From Dactylosporangium roseum (GTDB lineage: Bacteria > Actinomycetota > Actinomycetes > Mycobacteriales > Micromonosporaceae): a DNA stretch of 64,000 bases. This document shows, piece by piece, positions 36,358 to 44,343 of the stretch. The stretch is taken from positions 7,147,501-7,211,500 of the forward strand of contig NZ_CP073721.1 in the NCBI RefSeq assembly GCF_025264685.1. The letters are read 5' to 3'. Each line of letters starts with the position of its first letter. Positions within the stretch are counted from its first letter, which is position 1. Below the pieces are notes generated by a model, which saw only the letters and a list, made by a program, of their open reading frames with translations, did not search any database and had not been told where the DNA came from. Position numbers and translations under genes: made by a program.

Positions 36358-37536
36358 TCACAGGTAGGCGGCGACGGTGAAGGTCGCGCCGCTGGAGATG
36401 ATCGACTGATTGCGCTGGGCCGCGGTGGCGCCGATCGAGCCGTTGGCCACGACGGTCACCGTGTAGGTGCCTTCGGGGACGATGGCGTTGGACGTGCCGC
36501 CGTTGTTGAGCTTCAACGTGCACAGCAGTTCGCTGTCCGAGACCGTGATGACGTCGGTGCACTCGATCACCTGGCCGTTGGTCTTCACGCCGCTGTTGTC
36601 GGCCGGGTCGTACTGGCCCTTGACGAGGTACACGTGGGCGTTGGCCTCGTCGAAGGTGGCCGCGTCCGGGGCCGAGTTGGCCGTGGAGGCGAAGTTCAGG
36701 CCGGAGAAGCCCACACCGAGGACGTCGAGCGTGATGTTCGCGCTGTTCGGCGCGGTGTTCGGCAGCACGGTGATGCCGTTGGTGAAGGTGAAGGTGCCGC
36801 TCGACTGCACGGTGCCACCGGCGGTGGTCACCGAGACGGTGAACGGCCCACCGGCGGTGTGCGCCGGAGTGATGGCCGTGAACGTCGTCGCGTTGATCGG
36901 CGTCACGTTGGTCATGGCCACGCCGCCGACGCTCGCCGTGATCGAGCCAGCGGTCGTCGGGAACGCCGTGCCGGTCACGGTGACCAGGGTGCCGCCCTGC
37001 GCCGGGCCGGTGGTCGGCGAGACCGTCGTCGCGGTCGACGGGGTGGCGACGGAGTAGGAGGCGTTGGAGATCAGCGGGCTGCCCGTCACGCCGGTGGCGG
37101 CGACCGTGGTGCCCGAGTAGACGCAGAGTCCGTACTTGCCGGCCACGGTGAACGTGGGCATCTTGATCGCGATCTTGCTCGCCGTGATCAGCGTGACCGA
37201 GCCGCCGGCGGTGCCGACGCCGACGCCGATGATGGGCGCCGTGGCCGTGCCGCCGATGCCGGTCGTGGCGTTCACCGTCTGGTAGGTCGGGGTGCAGGTG
37301 CCAGCGGCGGAGAACTGGAGCTGGACGTTGACGACCGCGGCCGAGCTGTACGGCTTCGTACCGTCGGCGGTGGACGCCGTGACGGTGTTGCCGCCGGTGA
37401 GCGGGCCCGTGATGTTGCTGAGGGTGAGCAGGCCGGCAAAGGCCGGGGCGGCCGTGGCGACGAGCATGCCGGCGGCGAGGCCGGCGACCGCGGTGGCTCT
37501 TCCGAGCGACCCGCCGATGAGTTTCTTCACGTGCAT
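36358..37536 (-). CDS. Secreted IPT/TIG-domain protein
   Basis: 392 residues. A clear signal peptide: basic start, hydrophobic ATAVAGLAAGMLVATAAPAFA, cleavage after AFA near residue 34. The mature protein is Thr/Ser/Gly/Ala/Val-rich and beta-structured. About residues 165-260 match the IPT/TIG immunoglobulin-like fold (VSPTTGPAQGGTLVTVTGTAF). Two Cys pairs lie outside it (GTCTPTYQ with GLCVYSG, and IECTDV with LLCTLKL). It is a surface or extracellular structural/binding protein rather than an enzyme. ATG 37536 follows GGAGGAG. Confidence 0.85.
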   Translation of the reverse strand: MHVKKLIGGSLGRATAVAGLAAGMLVATAAPAFAGLLTLSNITGPLTGGNTVTASTADGTKPYSSAAVVNVQLQFSAAGTCTPTYQTVNATTGIGGTATAPIIGVGVGTAGGSVTLITASKIAIKMPTFTVAGKYGLCVYSGTTVAATGVTGSPLISNASYSVATPSTATTVSPTTGPAQGGTLVTVTGTAFPTTAGSITASVGGVAMTNVTPINATTFTAITPAHTAGGPFTVSVTTAGGTVQSSGTFTFTNGITVLPNTAPNSANITLDVLGVGFSGLNFASTANSAPDAATFDEANAHVYLVKGQYDPADNSGVKTNGQVIECTDVITVSDSELLCTLKLNNGGTSNAIVPEGTYTVTVVANGSIGATAAQRNQSIISSGATFTVAAYL

Positions 37537-37635
37537 GTTTGTGGTCTCCTCCGGTGGTCACCACAGTGGGATACGAACTACATGACGTAAAGTAACAGCG
37601 TGATAGCTGAGAGTTACTCAAATCGGCACAAGAAC

Positions 37636-37656
37636 GGCCCCGGCAGAACCGGGGCC
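37636..37656 (-). terminator. GGCCCCGG hairpin, possible terminator
   Basis: 8-bp arms GGCCCCGG and CCGGGGCC around CAGAA, followed on the minus strand by GTTCTTGTGCCG, the same tail as the terminator at 36313-36342. It could end the transcript from the small cysteine-motif gene at 37887-38225, although 230 bp separate them. Confidence 0.5.
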
Positions 37657-37667
37657 CGAAGGGTTTT

Positions 37668-37730
37668 GGCAGGCGAGGGCACATCATCGCGATATATGCG
37701 GGGGAACCACGACCTGTGCCCTCGCCTGCC
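37668..37730. repeat. Inverted repeat with perfect 16-bp arms
   Basis: GGCAGGCGAGGGCACA at 37668-37683 and its exact reverse complement at 37715-37730, with a 31-base loop containing an AT-rich GATATATG. A further nested pair (GACCCGCCCG near 37736 and CGGGCGGGTC near 37812) follows. The 350-bp region 37537-37886 holds no gene I can support; these structures are its main content. Confidence 0.65.
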
Positions 37731-37886
37731 GGGTAGACCCGCCCGATCCCTGGGGAGGACGCCTGGCCGGAGGCGTTCGGAGCCGGCGGAGGCATGCCGG
37801 CGACCGTAACCCGGGCGGGTCTTTGTGTTGCGGGACTGCGTAGCGTTGGCGGGCGCGCCGAAGTCTCCGCTGGATCAACGATCGTG

Positions 37887-38225
37887 CTAGAGGAAGGTTC
37901 CCCGGTTGCCGCCGGCGCGGTGCCAACCGCCTCGCGACCGGGGCTTGCTACCGAGGTCGATGCGCCAGTCGGGCATCGTCCGAAGGCTGTACAGGTCGTG
38001 GCGGGCGGTCCACGCTTCGTTCCACGGGCGCCGGGACGCCTCGGCGGCGTTCTCCGCGAGCCGGCGTGGCGCGCACGGCCACTCCCGCCCGCACCAGAGG
38101 CACTGGCCGTCGGCGTCCGACTCGCTGTGCCGGCTCAGGATCTGTGTGGCGTCCCGCCATAACAGTCGATCGACCACGTCTGTTGGCTCGGACTGGTCAA
38201 CACTGACCAACTTCCCTACCCCCAA
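37887..38225 (-). CDS. Small CxxC-PC motif protein containing a TTA codon
   Basis: Up to 112 residues. It has QCLWCGREWPC, a CxxC-x4-C zinc-type pattern, followed by a helix-forming RRLAENAAEASRRPWNEAW; related small proteins are common in actinomycetes, function unknown. The start is unsure: TTG 38225, TTG 38210 and GTG 38177 are in frame, with no good ribosome site for any. Codon 38160-38162 reads TTA in frame, inside VDRLLW. TTA is very rare in such genomes and needs the UAA-anticodon tRNA-Leu found at 47014-47094. Confidence 0.65.
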   Translation of the reverse strand: MGVGKLVSVDQSEPTDVVDRLLWRDATQILSRHSESDADGQCLWCGREWPCAPRRLAENAAEASRRPWNEAWTARHDLYSLRTMPDWRIDLGSKPRSRGGWHRAGGNRGTFL

Positions 38226-38401
38226 ACTCCATGAGGCTTCCTGAGAACCTCCGGACGAAACGTTAAACAGTCGGGCTCGCCGGCGGGGCGGACAAGCAGT
38301 GCGACATCCGCCCGACCACTCGAAAGAGGACGGCGTGGCGTACGGGAAGAAGGCCCGCCGAGCCCTTCGGGCGCTGCGGCGGTTGCCCGCATAATGACGC
38401 T

Positions 38402-40075
38402 ATGGAGACCCCCCTCTTGTCACGGATCCGCGATGCGGTGATCGGCGACGACCAAGTGATGTGGGGCCCCTTCGGCGCCCGTCGCGTGACGTACGCGGAC
38501 TACACGGCCTCCGGTCGCGCCCTCGACTTCATCGAACGGTTCGTCCGCGAGGAGGTCCTCCCGAGGTATGCCAACACCCACACGGAGTCGTCCGGCACCG
38601 GCCTGCAGACGACGCGCCTGCGCGAGGACGCCCGGCAGATCGTCAACCAGGCCGTCGGTGGCGACGCGGAGACGGTGGTCATCTTCACCGGCTCCGGCTC
38701 GACCGCCGCGATCGACAAGATGGTCCACATCCTGGGCCTGCGGGTGCCGGCCGGCCTCGAGGATCGGTACGAACTGTCCGCGCGGATCCCCGCCGAGGAG
38801 CGCCCGGTCGTGTTCATCGGGCCGTTCGAGCATCACTCCAACGAGTTGCCGTGGCGGGAGTCCATCGCGGACGTCATCGTCATCCCGGAGGATCACGACG
38901 GCCACATCGACCTGGCGCGCCTGCGGGCGGAGCTGGAGCGCCACGCCGAGCGGCCGCTGAAGATCGGCTCGTTCTCCGCGGCCTCCAACGTCACCGGCAT
39001 CGTGAGCGACACGCACGCGATCTCGGCGCTGCTGCACGAGCACGGCGCGCTGTCCTTCTGGGACTTCGCCGCCGCGGCGCCGTACGTCGACGTGGCGATG
39101 TACGGGCCGAAGCCGGGCGAGCACAAGGACGCCGTGTTCATCTCGCCGCACAAGTTCGTCGGCGGCCCGGGAACCCCGGGTGTGCTGGTCGTGCGGCGCG
39201 AGGTCCTCACCAACCGGGTGCCGACCGTGCCCGGCGGCGGCACCGTCGACTACGTCAACCCGACCGACCACCATTACATCGCCGACCCCGCCCACCGCGA
39301 GGAGGGCGGCACACCTGCGATCGTCGAGTCGATCCGCGCCGGGCTCGTGTTCCAGCTCAAGCAGGCGGTGGGCACCGACACGATCCGCGGGCTCGAGGAG
39401 CGGTTCCTGCGCGAGGCGATCGCGTCGTGGCGGACCAACCCGAACATCGAGATCCTCGGCAACCTCGACGCGGCGCGGCTGTCGATCGTCTCGTTCGTGA
39501 TCCGCCGGCCGCGGGGCCGCTACCTGCACCACAACTTCGTCGTGGCGCTGCTCAACGACCTCTTCGGCATCCAGTCTCGAGGCGGCTGCTCGTGTGCCGG
39601 CCCGTACGGGCACCGGCTGCTCGGCATCGACGTCGAGCGCTCGCACCGCTTCGAGCAGGAGATCATCGCCGGGTGCGAGGGGATCAAGCCGGGCTGGGTG
39701 CGGGTCAGCTTCAACTACTTCATCTCCGAGGCCGTGTTCCGGTACATCGTGGACGCGGTCCACCTCGTGGCCACCCACGGCTGGGCGCTGTTGCCGCAGT
39801 ACCGGTTCGATCCGCAATCCGGGCTGTGGAAGCACCGCGACGGCCTGGTCGAGCCGCCGCTGCGGCTGTCGGAGCTGCGCTACGACGAGGCCGGCGAGCT
39901 GCGCTGGCCGTCACGGCACGAGCGGGCGCCCGAGTCCGCCCTGTCGGAGTACCTCCGGTTCGCCCGTGACCTGTTCGAGTCCCTGCCACCGGTCGACGAG
40001 CCGGACGGTGTCGTCTCCCCCGGCTTCGAGGCGCTGCGCTGGTTCGACCTGCCGGCGAAATCACTGCTGGCGTAA
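38402..40075 (+). CDS. Class V aminotransferase / cysteine desulfurase-like enzyme
   Basis: 557 residues. PLP lysine in ISPHKFVGGPGTPG; earlier motifs are NTHTESSGTG and VIFTGSGSTAAI; a cysteine-desulfurase-type loop GGCSCAGPYG supplies the candidate persulfide Cys. It is about 150 residues longer than SufS/IscS, with the extra C-terminal part (about 455-557) having no recognised domain. No suf or isc partner is nearby. ATG 38402 has no ribosome site; the transcript may be leaderless. The substrate may be cysteine, but a selenocysteine lyase or other lyase role is possible. Confidence 0.82.
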   Translation: METPLLSRIRDAVIGDDQVMWGPFGARRVTYADYTASGRALDFIERFVREEVLPRYANTHTESSGTGLQTTRLREDARQIVNQAVGGDAETVVIFTGSGSTAAIDKMVHILGLRVPAGLEDRYELSARIPAEERPVVFIGPFEHHSNELPWRESIADVIVIPEDHDGHIDLARLRAELERHAERPLKIGSFSAASNVTGIVSDTHAISALLHEHGALSFWDFAAAAPYVDVAMYGPKPGEHKDAVFISPHKFVGGPGTPGVLVVRREVLTNRVPTVPGGGTVDYVNPTDHHYIADPAHREEGGTPAIVESIRAGLVFQLKQAVGTDTIRGLEERFLREAIASWRTNPNIEILGNLDAARLSIVSFVIRRPRGRYLHHNFVVALLNDLFGIQSRGGCSCAGPYGHRLLGIDVERSHRFEQEIIAGCEGIKPGWVRVSFNYFISEAVFRYIVDAVHLVATHGWALLPQYRFDPQSGLWKHRDGLVEPPLRLSELRYDEAGELRWPSRHERAPESALSEYLRFARDLFESLPPVDEPDGVVSPGFEALRWFDLPAKSLLA

Positions 40076-40135
40076 CCGCGCCGCCCGAGTCATCCCATCG
40101 TGCGTCGTATCGGCCTCCCGAACCCCCACCCCGTC

Positions 40136-40205
40136 GATCTTGCAGTTGTGGTGCCTGACAAACCCGGACATTCAGGGAGTGTCATGGCACCACAACTGCA
40201 AGATC
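40136..40205. repeat. Long palindromic repeat, family A copy 2
   Basis: A 70-bp inverted repeat with perfect 20-bp outer arms (40136-40155 and 40186-40205), closely matching 25490-25558 along its whole length including the TGACAAAC inner part. It lies between the convergent aminotransferase and thiolase genes. Confidence 0.82.
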
Positions 40206-40220
40206 AACGGACCGAGGGGG

Positions 40221-41468
40221 TTAGGAGAGTCGCTCCAGGAGCATCGCCATGCCCTGACCGCCGCCGACACACATCGTCTCGAGGCCGATCGACTTGTCGT
40301 GCCATTGCAGTGAGTTGATCAGCGTGCCGGTGATGCGAGCGCCCGTCATGCCGAACGGGTGGCCGACCGCGATCGCGCCGCCGTTGACGTTGAGCTTCTC
40401 CAGCGGGATGCCGAGGTTGCGGTACGACGGGATGACCTGCGCGGCGAACGCTTCGTTGATCTCGACGAGGTCGACGTCGTCGACCGTCATGCCGGCGCGC
40501 TTGAGAGCGCTGCGGGACGCCTCGACCGGGCCGATGCCCATGATCTCCGGCGACATCGCGGTGACGCCGGTCGACACGATGCGCGCCAGCGGCGTGATGC
40601 CGAGCTCCCGCGCCTTGACGTCGCTCATGATGACCACGGCCGCGGCACCGTCGTTGAGCGGGCAGCAGTTGCCCGCCGTGACGCGGCCGTCGGGGCGGAA
40701 CACCGGCTTGAGGGCGGCGACACCCTCCATCGTCACGCCGGCACGGGGGCCGTCGTCGGTCGACACCACGTCACCGGACGGCGTCGTCACCGGCGTGATC
40801 TCACGAGCCCAGAAGCCATTCTTGATCGCTGCTTCGGCGAGGTTTTGCGAGCGGACCCCGAACTCGTCCATCTCCTCGCGGGTCACGCCCTCGATCTCGG
40901 CGAGGTTTTCCGCGGTCTGGCCCATCGCGATGTAGATGTCGGGCAGTTCGCCGTCCTCGCGTGGGTCGTGCCAGTCGTCGGCACCGCCCTCGGCATGCTT
41001 GGCGGTGCGGGCGTAGGCGTCGGCGAACCGCGGGTTCTGCCAAGGGCCGCCGACCGCGCTCTGCGCCTCGGCGGGCAGCGCGTCGGAGTTTCCGCGCGCG
41101 AACCGCGACACGCACTCGACACCGGCCGAGATGAACACGTCGCCCTCGCCGGCCTTGATCGCGTGGAAGGCCATGCGGGTGGTCTGCAGGGACGACGCGC
41201 AGTATCGCGTGGTGGTCGCGCCCGGCAGGTGGTCGAACCCGAGCAGCGTGCCGACGACGCGGGCCATGTTGAAGCCCTGTTCACCGCCGGGCAGGCCGCA
41301 GCCCAGATAGAGGTCTTCAATGTCCCGCGGGTCGAGCTGCGGGACCTTGTCGAGTGCGGCCCGGACGATGGTGGCGGTGAGGTCGTCGGGGCGGAGGTCG
41401 CGCAACGATCCCTTCGCGGCACGGCCGATCGGGGACCGGGCAGTGGCGACGATGACAGCTTCCGGCAT
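40221..41468 (-). CDS. Acetyl-CoA acetyltransferase (thiolase)
   Basis: 415 residues. Nucleophile Cys in TRYCASSLQT, the NEAFA motif, His in AIAVGHPFGMTG and the second Cys in MCVGGGQG are all present, so a working thiolase is expected. Synteny suggests a FadA3-type enzyme of fatty-acid breakdown rather than the biosynthetic type. ATG 41468. The two SGNH genes lie upstream on the same strand. Confidence 0.93.
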   Translation of the reverse strand: MPEAVIVATARSPIGRAAKGSLRDLRPDDLTATIVRAALDKVPQLDPRDIEDLYLGCGLPGGEQGFNMARVVGTLLGFDHLPGATTTRYCASSLQTTRMAFHAIKAGEGDVFISAGVECVSRFARGNSDALPAEAQSAVGGPWQNPRFADAYARTAKHAEGGADDWHDPREDGELPDIYIAMGQTAENLAEIEGVTREEMDEFGVRSQNLAEAAIKNGFWAREITPVTTPSGDVVSTDDGPRAGVTMEGVAALKPVFRPDGRVTAGNCCPLNDGAAAVVIMSDVKARELGITPLARIVSTGVTAMSPEIMGIGPVEASRSALKRAGMTVDDVDLVEINEAFAAQVIPSYRNLGIPLEKLNVNGGAIAVGHPFGMTGARITGTLINSLQWHDKSIGLETMCVGGGQGMAMLLERLS

Positions 41469-41531
41469 GACTTCACGCTACGCTTCGGTAACCGAACCGG
41501 GCGAGCGGCTGTGACAAACCTGTAGACGCTC

Positions 41532-42314
41532 TCAGGCGGCACCGCGGACCGCCGTCGCCTCCTCCACGGCCGGCAGCAGGGCGTGAGCCCAGACCCGGTA
41601 GCCGTCCGCCGACGGGTGGAATCCGTCGTGGCAGAGCGTGCCCGCGTCGGCCCGGAACACGGCACCCGTGCGGGCCGCCAGGTCGACGACCACCGCGCCG
41701 GCCGCCGAGGCGGCGGCCGCCTGCTGGCGGGCCATCCGCCGGCTGCGCAAGCCGAGTAGCTGCCGCAGCGGCGGCGCGAACGCGCGCAGCGCGCCGAAGT
41801 CGGGGCAGGTGCCGACCACCACGGGAATGGCGGCGTCGTGGAGCCGCCGGCACGCCGCGCCGAGGTGCTCGGCGGCGTCGACGGCCCGGCCGAGGTGCAT
41901 GACGTCGTTGGTGCCGACGAGGAGGAGGGCGACGTCCGGCTTCGGCCCGACGAGGGCCCGCGCCACCTGCGTGGCCAGGTCGGACGAGCGCGAACCGGCC
42001 ACCGCGACGCTGGACAGCTCCACCCGCCGGCCGGCCGAGCCCTCGGCGAGCAGCGCGGCGAGTTGGCCGCCGACGGTGTCCGCCACGCGGTCGACGCCGA
42101 CGCCGAGCGCGGTCGCGTCGCCGAGCAGCACCAGCCGCATCGGCGGCTTGCCGGCGGCGCCGATCGACGAGCGCATCGCCAGCCGCATGTCGGGCTTCGC
42201 ATACGTGCGGGTCCGGGCCGCGACCGCCTGGGCGGCCAGGACCGCGGCGCCGCCGACGGTCCCGGCGATCACCGTGACGGTCGCGAGGCGAGCGAACCGC
42301 CGGACAACGCTCAT
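41532..42314 (-). CDS. SGNH hydrolase-fold protein lacking the nucleophile serine
   Basis: 260 residues with an N-terminal membrane segment (about 8-32). SGNH blocks: block I reads LLGDATALG, where the expected GDS serine is Ala; block III LLVGTNDV and block V DGFHPSADGY are intact. This suggests loss of esterase activity or use of another residue. ATGA overlap with the upstream SGNH gene shows they are made together. The homologous pair position in M. tuberculosis holds Rv1075c. Confidence 0.83.
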   Translation of the reverse strand: MSVVRRFARLATVTVIAGTVGGAAVLAAQAVAARTRTYAKPDMRLAMRSSIGAAGKPPMRLVLLGDATALGVGVDRVADTVGGQLAALLAEGSAGRRVELSSVAVAGSRSSDLATQVARALVGPKPDVALLLVGTNDVMHLGRAVDAAEHLGAACRRLHDAAIPVVVGTCPDFGALRAFAPPLRQLLGLRSRRMARQQAAAASAAGAVVVDLAARTGAVFRADAGTLCHDGFHPSADGYRVWAHALLPAVEEATAVRGAA

Positions 42315-43333
42315 GTCAGCTCCTCACTGCGTGCGGCACTGGGCTGTCGCGCGGCCTGTTGCGGCAGCCGGTGCCACACCCGGTGGCGCAACTGCGCCCA
42401 CCGGCCCGCCGGGCCGCGGTCCTTGCCGGCGACCTGGGTCGCGCTGACCTCGGTGCCGGGCCGGTGCACGGCCTCGACGGCAGCCTGCGGCAGGGAACGG
42501 ATGCCCTCGCCCGACACGAGCGAGGTCACCGCGGCCGGAGTCGGCTCCGTCAACGCTGCCACGACGGTGGGCAACACGGCCTGGGCGGCGGCCAGGTAAC
42601 CGGCGCCGGACGGGTGGAACCGGTCGACGCTGAACATCCGGTCGGGCTCCGCGTAGAACAGCTCGCCGAGCAGGTCGCCGAGCGACACCGTGCGGCCACC
42701 CGCCTCGACGACCGCGATGGTCTGCGCGGCGGCGAGCTGCCGGCTCCAGTGTCGCGCCAGCCAGCGCAACGGCGGCTGGATCGGCCGGATCGTGCCGAGG
42801 TCGGGGCAGGTCCCGACGACCACCTCGACACCGGCCGCGCGCAGTTTGCGCACCGCCTCGACCAGGTGCCGCACCGCGGAGACCACGCTCACCCGGTGCG
42901 TGACGTCGTTGCCGCCGACGCAGATGACCGCCACGTCGGGCCGGTGCCGCAGTGCCACCTCGACCTGCGGCGGGAGGCCATTGGACTCGGCGCCGACGAC
43001 CGCGAGGCAGCGCGTCCAGACCGGCCGACGCTGCTGCTCGGCCAGGCCGGCGGCGACCGCCGCGGCGAAGGTCTCACTGGACTGCTCGGCACCGTAACCG
43101 GCCGCCGACGAGTCGCCGAGCACCACCAGGCGGATCGGCTCGCCGTCGTAGTCGGCGCCGTACGTGCCGTCGGCGCGCGGCGGCGGGCTGACCACCTGCG
43201 GGATCGTCTTGCGGGCCAGCATCGCCTGCCCGAGCACCAGCCCGTAGAACAGCACACCGGCCCCGGCGATGCCGCCACCGCTGACCGCGGCCGCTGTGGC
43301 GATTCGCCGCACCTGCTCTGACCGAAGCTTCAA
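42311..43333 (-). CDS. SGNH/GDSL hydrolase
   Basis: 340 residues. An N-terminal membrane anchor (about 10-38) places the catalytic domain outside the cell. Catalytic blocks: VVLGDSSAAGYG (nucleophile Ser), VGGNDVTH, and DRFHPSGAGYL (Asp/His). The C-terminus is a proline/arginine-rich tail. Expected to be a carbohydrate or lipid esterase; the substrate is unknown. First gene of the coupled SGNH pair. Confidence 0.87.
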   Translation of the reverse strand: MKLRSEQVRRIATAAAVSGGGIAGAGVLFYGLVLGQAMLARKTIPQVVSPPPRADGTYGADYDGEPIRLVVLGDSSAAGYGAEQSSETFAAAVAAGLAEQQRRPVWTRCLAVVGAESNGLPPQVEVALRHRPDVAVICVGGNDVTHRVSVVSAVRHLVEAVRKLRAAGVEVVVGTCPDLGTIRPIQPPLRWLARHWSRQLAAAQTIAVVEAGGRTVSLGDLLGELFYAEPDRMFSVDRFHPSGAGYLAAAQAVLPTVVAALTEPTPAAVTSLVSGEGIRSLPQAAVEAVHRPGTEVSATQVAGKDRGPAGRWAQLRHRVWHRLPQQAARQPSAARSEELT

Positions 43334-43428
43334 CGCCCCCGCCTTCCGTCCCCGAGGTCACCCGCGATCCCGAGGCTAATCTCCACTCCTCGAGTATTCG
43401 TCGGCATTCCTCCGGTTGGCGATCGTCC

Positions 43429-43842
43429 TCATCCCGACCGATCCGGCCCCGCCCGGGTCAGCTCCACCTGAATCAGCACCCTCTGCTCACGAAGCATCGC
43501 CGCACGGTAGTCATCCCAGTCGGGATGGTCCCCTCCGGTTGCCCGACGGTAGTAGTCGACCAAGCCTTCGACACTCTCCGGCGGCGGTACGATCACCGCC
43601 TCACCCTCGACCTGAATCCAGCGGCCGAAGAAGCCGTCGGGCAGCACGCACACCGCCGCCCACGGGTCACGCCGCAGGTTCTTCACCTTGAACGCCGCCA
43701 GCCGACTGCTGATCACCGCCCGGCCGGCGTCGTCGACCGCAACCAGCACCGGCGACATCTGCACGCCGCCGTCCGGCCGTCTTGTCGCCAGCACGGCGTG
43801 ATGCTGCTCGGCCAGGACGGCTCGAGCCTCGTCGAGATCCAT
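43429..43842 (-). CDS. PPOX-class flavin/F420-dependent enzyme
   Basis: 137 residues, split-barrel fold. The pattern LAEQHHAVLATRRPDGGVQMSPV, VAVDDAGRAVIS and KVKNLRRDPWAAV is that of the PPOX-class F420-binding proteins (Rv1155-like). The cofactor could be F420 or FMN. ATG 43842. Divergent from the DUF1232 gene. Confidence 0.85.
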   Translation of the reverse strand: MDLDEARAVLAEQHHAVLATRRPDGGVQMSPVLVAVDDAGRAVISSRLAAFKVKNLRRDPWAAVCVLPDGFFGRWIQVEGEAVIVPPPESVEGLVDYYRRATGGDHPDWDDYRAAMLREQRVLIQVELTRAGPDRSG

Positions 43843-43913
43843 GTCGTCATTCTTACCGCGCCGATCCCAGCGACGGTTGCCGTTGGATGGTGACGGGCAC
43901 CATTACATTCAGA

Positions 43914-43949
43914 GGGACCACGGGGACCACAGGGACCACAGGGACCACA
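43914..43949. repeat. 9-bp tandem repeat in the leader of the DUF1232 gene
   Basis: Four head-to-tail GGGACCACA/G units, followed directly by GGGAGG, the ribosome site of the next gene. The number of units could vary by slippage. The tract lies in the 5' leader, so copy number might affect expression; it is not part of the preferred reading frame. Confidence 0.75.
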
Positions 43950-43964
43950 GGGAGGTCTGACGAC

Positions 43965-44315
43965 ATGGCGGACAGCGCGCTGCGCCGGCGGATGGCGTGG
44001 ACGGCCCTCGTGCGGGTCTTCAAGAAGGACACGCCGGGGCTCGGCAGGCGGCTGGCCGCCATCCCGCGAATGATCAAGGCGACCTTCAAGGGCGAATACG
44101 ACGGCGGCGCCCGGCTGGCCATGATCGCTGCCGCCGGTGTCTACATCGTCTCGCCGATCGACGCCGTGCCCGAGCTCTTCCTGCTCGTCCTCGGCGTCGT
44201 CGACGACGTGGCGGTCGCGGGATACTTCGCGGGCGCCCTCCTCGACGAGCTCGAACGCTTCCTGGAGTGGGAGAAGCAGCGCGACAGCGTCATCCAGGGG
44301 CAGGTCGTCGGGTGA
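43965..44315 (+). CDS. DUF1232 (YkvA-like) membrane protein
   Basis: 116 residues. The DUF1232 core AAAGVYIVSPIDAVPE and LLVLGVVDDVAVAGY forms a membrane-associated helix pair; the N-terminus is basic. ATG 43965 is nine bases from GGGAGG. An in-frame ATG upstream (about 43887) would translate the 9-bp tandem repeats and is rejected. Function unknown. cbs follows 28 bp downstream. Confidence 0.85.
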   Translation: MADSALRRRMAWTALVRVFKKDTPGLGRRLAAIPRMIKATFKGEYDGGARLAMIAAAGVYIVSPIDAVPELFLLVLGVVDDVAVAGYFAGALLDELERFLEWEKQRDSVIQGQVVG

Positions 44316-44343
44316 CCCGGATTCGGGCTATACGCTGGGCGAC

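Noticed and set aside
37690..37830. ydaO-type or cobalamin riboswitch
   Set aside because: A GGGGGAACC string recalls the ydaO motif, but the other conserved elements are missing, and no suitable gene follows in the right orientation.
43887..43964. N-terminal extension of the DUF1232 protein through the 9-bp repeats (Gly-Thr-Thr repeats)
   Set aside because: A good ribosome site sits directly before ATG 43965, and the family begins there.
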